Assembly: GCA_026417675.1 (NCBI GenBank)
Contig: JAOACV010000055.1
Coordinates: 1-9,233 of the forward strand
Source: Verrucomicrobiia bacterium
GTDB taxonomy: Bacteria > Verrucomicrobiota > Verrucomicrobiia > CAIQCK01
Reading direction: 5' to 3'
Length of the DNA stretch: 9,233 nucleotides
Shown here: positions 6,470 to 9,233 of the stretch, piece by piece
Layout: every line of letters begins with the position of its first letter
Numbering within the stretch: the first letter of the stretch is position 1
Translations under genes and position numbers: made by a program
The notes under the pieces: generated by a model
The model's database searches: none
What the model saw: the letters and a program-made list of their open reading frames with translations, nothing else
What the model was told of the DNA's origin: nothing

Positions 6470-7693
6470 ATGGCAATCCGCTCGATTCGCCTGTCGCGCC
6501 GCCGCGCGCCGTTGCGGCACGTGGTGCTATTGGTGGACACGTCACGCGCATACGGTCGCGGACTGGTTCACGGAGTGGCCAGCTACAACCGCAAGCACGG
6601 GCGGTGGAGAATCACGTTCAACCCGCACGGCCTGCAAGACCCACCTCCGCCGTGGATCTATGAAGCGCGTCCCGACGGTATCCTCGCTCGCATCGGCAAC
6701 GCGCAGGTCGCTCGCGCCCTTGTCAAAATCGGCGTTCCAACGGTGGACTTGCGCGGCGTCATCGCCGGCACGGGGTTTCCGTCGGTGGGGGTGGACAACC
6801 GCGAGGTCGCGCGGATTGCCGTGGAGCACTTCCTCGAACGGGGTTTCAAGCAGTTTGCGTTCTGCGGGCTGCCCCAGGGCGTTCACCCGCACATGGACGA
6901 TCTGTCTCATCAGTTCGTCTTGCGGCTGGCGGAGGCAGGATACGCTTGTGACGTGTTTCACGGCCGGCAGGGGCCGCTGCCGGGTGAAGCGTGGGAGATT
7001 CAACAGAATCGGCTCGGCCAGTGGCGCGACCAACAGGAGCGCCTTGTGCGCTGGGTTCGCCAGTTGCCCAAGCCCGTCGCCATCATGGCCTGTCACGACG
7101 ACCGCGCCTTGCAAGTGCTCGACGCCTGCCGTCGCGCCCGCGTGCTCGTGCCTGAAGAAGCCGCCGTCCTTTCGACCGACAACGACGAACATCTCTGCGA
7201 GCTGGCCGTTCCGCCGCTCAGCAGCATTGACGAAAATCCGGTTCGCATTGGCTACGAGGCTGCCGCGTTGCTGGATCGCATGATGAACGGCGAACCGGTG
7301 CCGGCCCAACGATTCGTGTTTCCCCCGCTCGGCGTCGCCACTCGCGCTTCCACCGACCTCCTGGCGGTCAACGATCCGCATGTGGCGCGCGCCCTGTGCC
7401 TCATTCGCGAACACGCTGCCGAAGGAATCCGCCCCACTCATGTTCTTTCGCAACTGCCGGTCTCGCGCGCAACCTTGGCAGGCCGGTTCAAGTCCATCGT
7501 GGGACGGACGCTTGGCGAGGAAATTTGCCGCGTGCGCGTCCGGCTGGCACAAGAGCTTCTTTCGCGCACGGACCTGCCCATCAAACAGATTGCCGCCCGC
7601 GCCGGTTTTCGCTCGGTGGAGTATTTTACCCGGCAGTTCCGCCGGCTGACCGGCCTGCCTCCCGCCACGTATCGGCGTCGTTTTACCGTCTGA
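6470..7693 (+). CDS. XylR-like transcription regulator (LacI-type sensor plus AraC-type HTH)
   Basis: 407 residues, close to E. coli XylR (392). Residues about 15-295 form a periplasmic-binding-protein-like sensor: RHVVLLVDTSRAYGRGLVHGVASYN at the start, VGVDNREVARIAVEHFLERG at 106-125 (the typical LacI/XylR interdomain helix), AIMACHDDRALQVLDACR in the second lobe, and VLSTDNDEHLCELAVPPLSSID at 233-254, strongly like the XylR signature. Residues about 302-404 form an AraC domain with two helix-turn-helix units: SQLPVSRATLAGRFKSIVGR (327-346) and IKQIAARAGFRSVEYFTRQFRRLTGLPPATYRR (371-403). It should bind a sugar in the cytoplasm and activate transcription at direct-repeat half-sites. Its position, divergent from the isomerase operon with 21-bp-spaced repeats between them, makes that operon the probable target. 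The ligand is unknown. Its 3' end is 3 nt from that of the convergent oxidoreductase. Confidence 0.93.
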   Translation: MAIRSIRLSRRRAPLRHVVLLVDTSRAYGRGLVHGVASYNRKHGRWRITFNPHGLQDPPPPWIYEARPDGILARIGNAQVARALVKIGVPTVDLRGVIAGTGFPSVGVDNREVARIAVEHFLERGFKQFAFCGLPQGVHPHMDDLSHQFVLRLAEAGYACDVFHGRQGPLPGEAWEIQQNRLGQWRDQQERLVRWVRQLPKPVAIMACHDDRALQVLDACRRARVLVPEEAAVLSTDNDEHLCELAVPPLSSIDENPVRIGYEAAALLDRMMNGEPVPAQRFVFPPLGVATRASTDLLAVNDPHVARALCLIREHAAEGIRPTHVLSQLPVSRATLAGRFKSIVGRTLGEEICRVRVRLAQELLSRTDLPIKQIAARAGFRSVEYFTRQFRRLTGLPPATYRRRFTV

Positions 7694-7696
7694 CGC

Positions 7697-9016
7697 TTAC
7701 GCGCACCACGGTTCCCGCATGGCGCGGGAGCGCAGGCGATTCGCGTCGGGATCGTTGACGAACTCCGCCTGGAGCGGGTTGAAGCGCAGGTTGCGTTTCA
7801 GCCACATGCAGATGTTGGCGGCGTGCACGGTGCACATCGAATGATACATTACCTCCGCGTTGGCAACAGGCTGGCGGCGGGAGCGGACACAATCGAAAAA
7901 ATTGCGCGCATGGTTCATCGGGCACTGCGTGCGCGTCACGTAGTCGGCAACAATCTTTCGAAAATCCTTCAGCAAGTCGGGCGATGAAGCGCGGTCGCAA
8001 TCGTGCGCATCGCCGGAGTTGGCGATCCAGCCTTGGGTGCCGTCGAATCGCTGGCCGGAGTAGCCCGGCCAACAGTCTTTGGAGCGCGCCAGGATCATCT
8101 TTACTCCGTTGGCATAGTGCGCAATCAAACCGTCGCCATACGGGTTGTCCACGTATTCGTATTCGACCGCCGAGGTGTGCGAGGCGCCGATGCCGGCTTG
8201 GACCTGAATGATCGTGTGGGCGCCCCATTCGCCGATGCAACTGGCATGGAAATCGTAGTGGCCGCGCCATTTGCCGTTGACGTAGGCGGAGTTGTAAGGC
8301 CGCCACGGACACGGCCCCAGCCACGCATCCCAGTCCACCTCGTCTTTGGGCGGCTCCGGCTCCGCCGGCAGCCAATCGTGCCGCATGAGAGCGTCGTCCC
8401 ACGGTGCGATTTGCGCGTAAGCCGTGCGCACCTCGCCGAGCCGGCCCGACCGCGCCAGCTCGATTCCAAACACCCGATTGGACATGCTCAAGCCCTGCGT
8501 GCCGCTCTGGAACACCCGCCCGTAACGGCGCGCTGTCTCCATCACCATTTGCCCTTCGGCTATCGTCAGGCACGACGGTTTCTCGCAGTAAACGTCTTTG
8601 CCGGCGCGCATGGCCCACACCGAGGCAAGAGCGTGCCAGCGGTCGCCCGTGGCAATCAGCACCGCGTCAAGGTCCGTGCGCTCGGCGAGAAACTCGCGGA
8701 TGTCCCGATACATCGCGCAGTCCTTGTTCCCGTAATGGTCGTCCACGAGTTTCTTGATGGCTTCCCGACGGCTTTTTCGGGCGTCGCAAATGGCAAGAAA
8801 CTGCACATCGGTTTCGGCCAGCATCCAGCGCAACACCGCCGTGCCGCGTCCGCCCAGCCCGATACCGCCAAGCAGAATCCGCTCGCTGGGCGCCACGTGT
8901 CCGCCTCGGCCCAAGGCGCGCGCCGGAACAAAAAATGGCGCGGCCAAGATTCCGCTGATGCACGACCGCAGCATCTGGCGGCGTGTCATTTTTCGGTTTG
9001 CCTGCGACAGGCTCAT
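7697..9016 (-). CDS. Gfo/Idh/MocA-family oxidoreductase with Tat signal
   Basis: 439 residues. The N-terminus carries a twin-arginine signal: MTRRQMLRS (10-18), hydrophobic CISGILAAPFFV, then an Ala-Arg-Ala cleavage site around residue 34, so export is predicted. A Rossmann domain follows with GGIGLGGRG (50-58) for NAD(P), DLDAVLIATGDRWHALASVWAMRAGK (115-140) and the conserved Glu145-Lys146-Pro147. The C-terminal substrate domain includes DWDAWLGPCPWRPYN (228-242) and GEWGAHTI (262-269), where Asp of the usual DxGxH is Glu263 and His267 is kept. The family oxidises or reduces sugars and cyclitols; exported members with tightly bound cofactor (glucose-fructose oxidoreductase type) are known. 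The ATG overlaps the stop of the upstream ThuA-like gene (ATGA). An in-frame ATG at 8989, directly before the Tat motif, is possible; neither has a strong ribosome site. The substrate is unknown. Confidence 0.92.
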   Translation of the reverse strand: MSLSQANRKMTRRQMLRSCISGILAAPFFVPARALGRGGHVAPSERILLGGIGLGGRGTAVLRWMLAETDVQFLAICDARKSRREAIKKLVDDHYGNKDCAMYRDIREFLAERTDLDAVLIATGDRWHALASVWAMRAGKDVYCEKPSCLTIAEGQMVMETARRYGRVFQSGTQGLSMSNRVFGIELARSGRLGEVRTAYAQIAPWDDALMRHDWLPAEPEPPKDEVDWDAWLGPCPWRPYNSAYVNGKWRGHYDFHASCIGEWGAHTIIQVQAGIGASHTSAVEYEYVDNPYGDGLIAHYANGVKMILARSKDCWPGYSGQRFDGTQGWIANSGDAHDCDRASSPDLLKDFRKIVADYVTRTQCPMNHARNFFDCVRSRRQPVANAEVMYHSMCTVHAANICMWLKRNLRFNPLQAEFVNDPDANRLRSRAMREPWCA

Positions 9017-9233
9017 GATTTCATGAACTCGTTGGCCTTGGGAGCGACCTGCGCGAGGTTCGGCGTGATGTCAGCTTTTGCCCGGCCCAAGGCCCATGAC
9101 AAGCCGCCGAGCAGGACCTGTCGGAAAATCTTGCTGGTCCACACGTCCTCGCGGTGGCCCATCGAGGTGTAGAACACGCTCCCTTTGCCGTGCATCCGCG
9201 CCCACGTGCACGGAAACGGCGGCCGTTCATAAC
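9013..9233 (-). CDS. ThuA-like (trehalose-utilisation type) protein, 3' end only
   Basis: The last 73 codons or so are visible; the start lies beyond the right edge. The C-terminal stretch YERPPFPCTWAR, then GKGSVFYTSMGHREDVWTSK and LLGGLSWALGRA, matches the end of the ThuA domain, a class I glutamine-amidotransferase-like fold common beside Gfo/Idh/MocA genes in Planctomycetes and Verrucomicrobia. ThuA itself is tied to conversion of trehalose and related disaccharides through 3-keto intermediates. A short tail (ADITPNLAQVAPKANEFMKS) follows the domain. It overlaps the oxidoreductase start by ATGA, so both are likely made from one transcript, and a joint role in keto-sugar handling is inferred. 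Confidence 0.82.
   Translation of the reverse strand, partial: YERPPFPCTWARMHGKGSVFYTSMGHREDVWTSKIFRQVLLGGLSWALGRAKADITPNLAQVAPKANEFMKS

Noticed and set aside
6313..6540. In-frame upstream extension of the isomerase start
   Set aside because: It would run through the divergent control region into the regulator gene and is Arg/Lys-rich without family resemblance.
4990..6663. Plus-strand opening of over 550 codons antisense to the isomerase
   Set aside because: The protein has no recognisable domain, and the opposite strand encodes a clear isomerase with conserved metal residues. Long antisense openings are expected in GC-rich genes.
7713..7729. Stem TCCCGC-ATGGC-GCGGGA as an intrinsic terminator of the regulator
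   Set aside because: It has no T-tract on either strand and lies within the coding sequence of the oxidoreductase; the stem is only 6 bp.
8003..9172. Plus-strand opening antisense to the oxidoreductase
   Set aside because: It shows no family motifs and fully mirrors the Gfo/Idh/MocA gene.
1..9233. CRISPR array, tRNA/rRNA genes, insertion sequences, phage or defence genes
   Set aside because: No repeat-spacer pattern, no tRNA-like cloverleaf, no transposase or terminal repeats were seen; the window is almost entirely metabolic coding sequence.

Overview
The window is a carbohydrate-metabolism region from a fairly GC-rich bacterium. Three features together suggest the Verrucomicrobia/Planctomycetes/Lentisphaerae group: a XylR-like regulator (LacI-type sensor fused to an AraC-type helix-turn-helix), a Tat-exported Gfo/Idh/MocA oxidoreductase, and a ThuA-like protein next to it. 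This placement is an inference from gene content; there is no rRNA or other marker to confirm it.

Left block (1-6312, minus strand, read right to left): six tightly packed genes. In order of transcription they are an L-fucose-isomerase-like sugar isomerase, an FGGY sugar kinase, an amidohydrolase-2 protein that has lost most of its metal ligands, a second amidohydrolase-2 protein with the ligands intact, a class III PLP aminotransferase, and a short-chain dehydrogenase/reductase cut by the left edge. Junctions are a 1-nt gap, three successive ATGA overlaps and a 13-nt gap, so this is very probably one translationally coupled operon.

Middle (6313-6469): a 157-bp divergent intergenic region. 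It holds a run of direct repeats at exact 21-bp spacing (GTCT at 6358, 6379 and 6400), a promoter-like -35/-10 pair reading into the isomerase, and a small perfect hairpin just before the regulator's ribosome binding site. The regulator gene (6470-7693, plus strand) is divergent from the operon, as is usual for a pathway-specific activator.

Right block (7697-9233, minus strand): a Gfo/Idh/MocA oxidoreductase with a twin-arginine signal, overlapped by ATGA with the end of a ThuA-like gene that runs off the right edge. Its 3' end converges on the regulator with only 3 nt between stop codons.

Working model: the regulator senses a sugar and activates the leftward operon. The isomerase would make a ketose and the kinase would phosphorylate it. 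What follows is unclear. No aldolase is present in the window, and the place where one is expected is taken by two amidohydrolases, an aminotransferase and a dehydrogenase. The substrate cannot be read from the sequence. The right-hand pair probably belongs to a separate unit acting on exported or periplasmic sugars.
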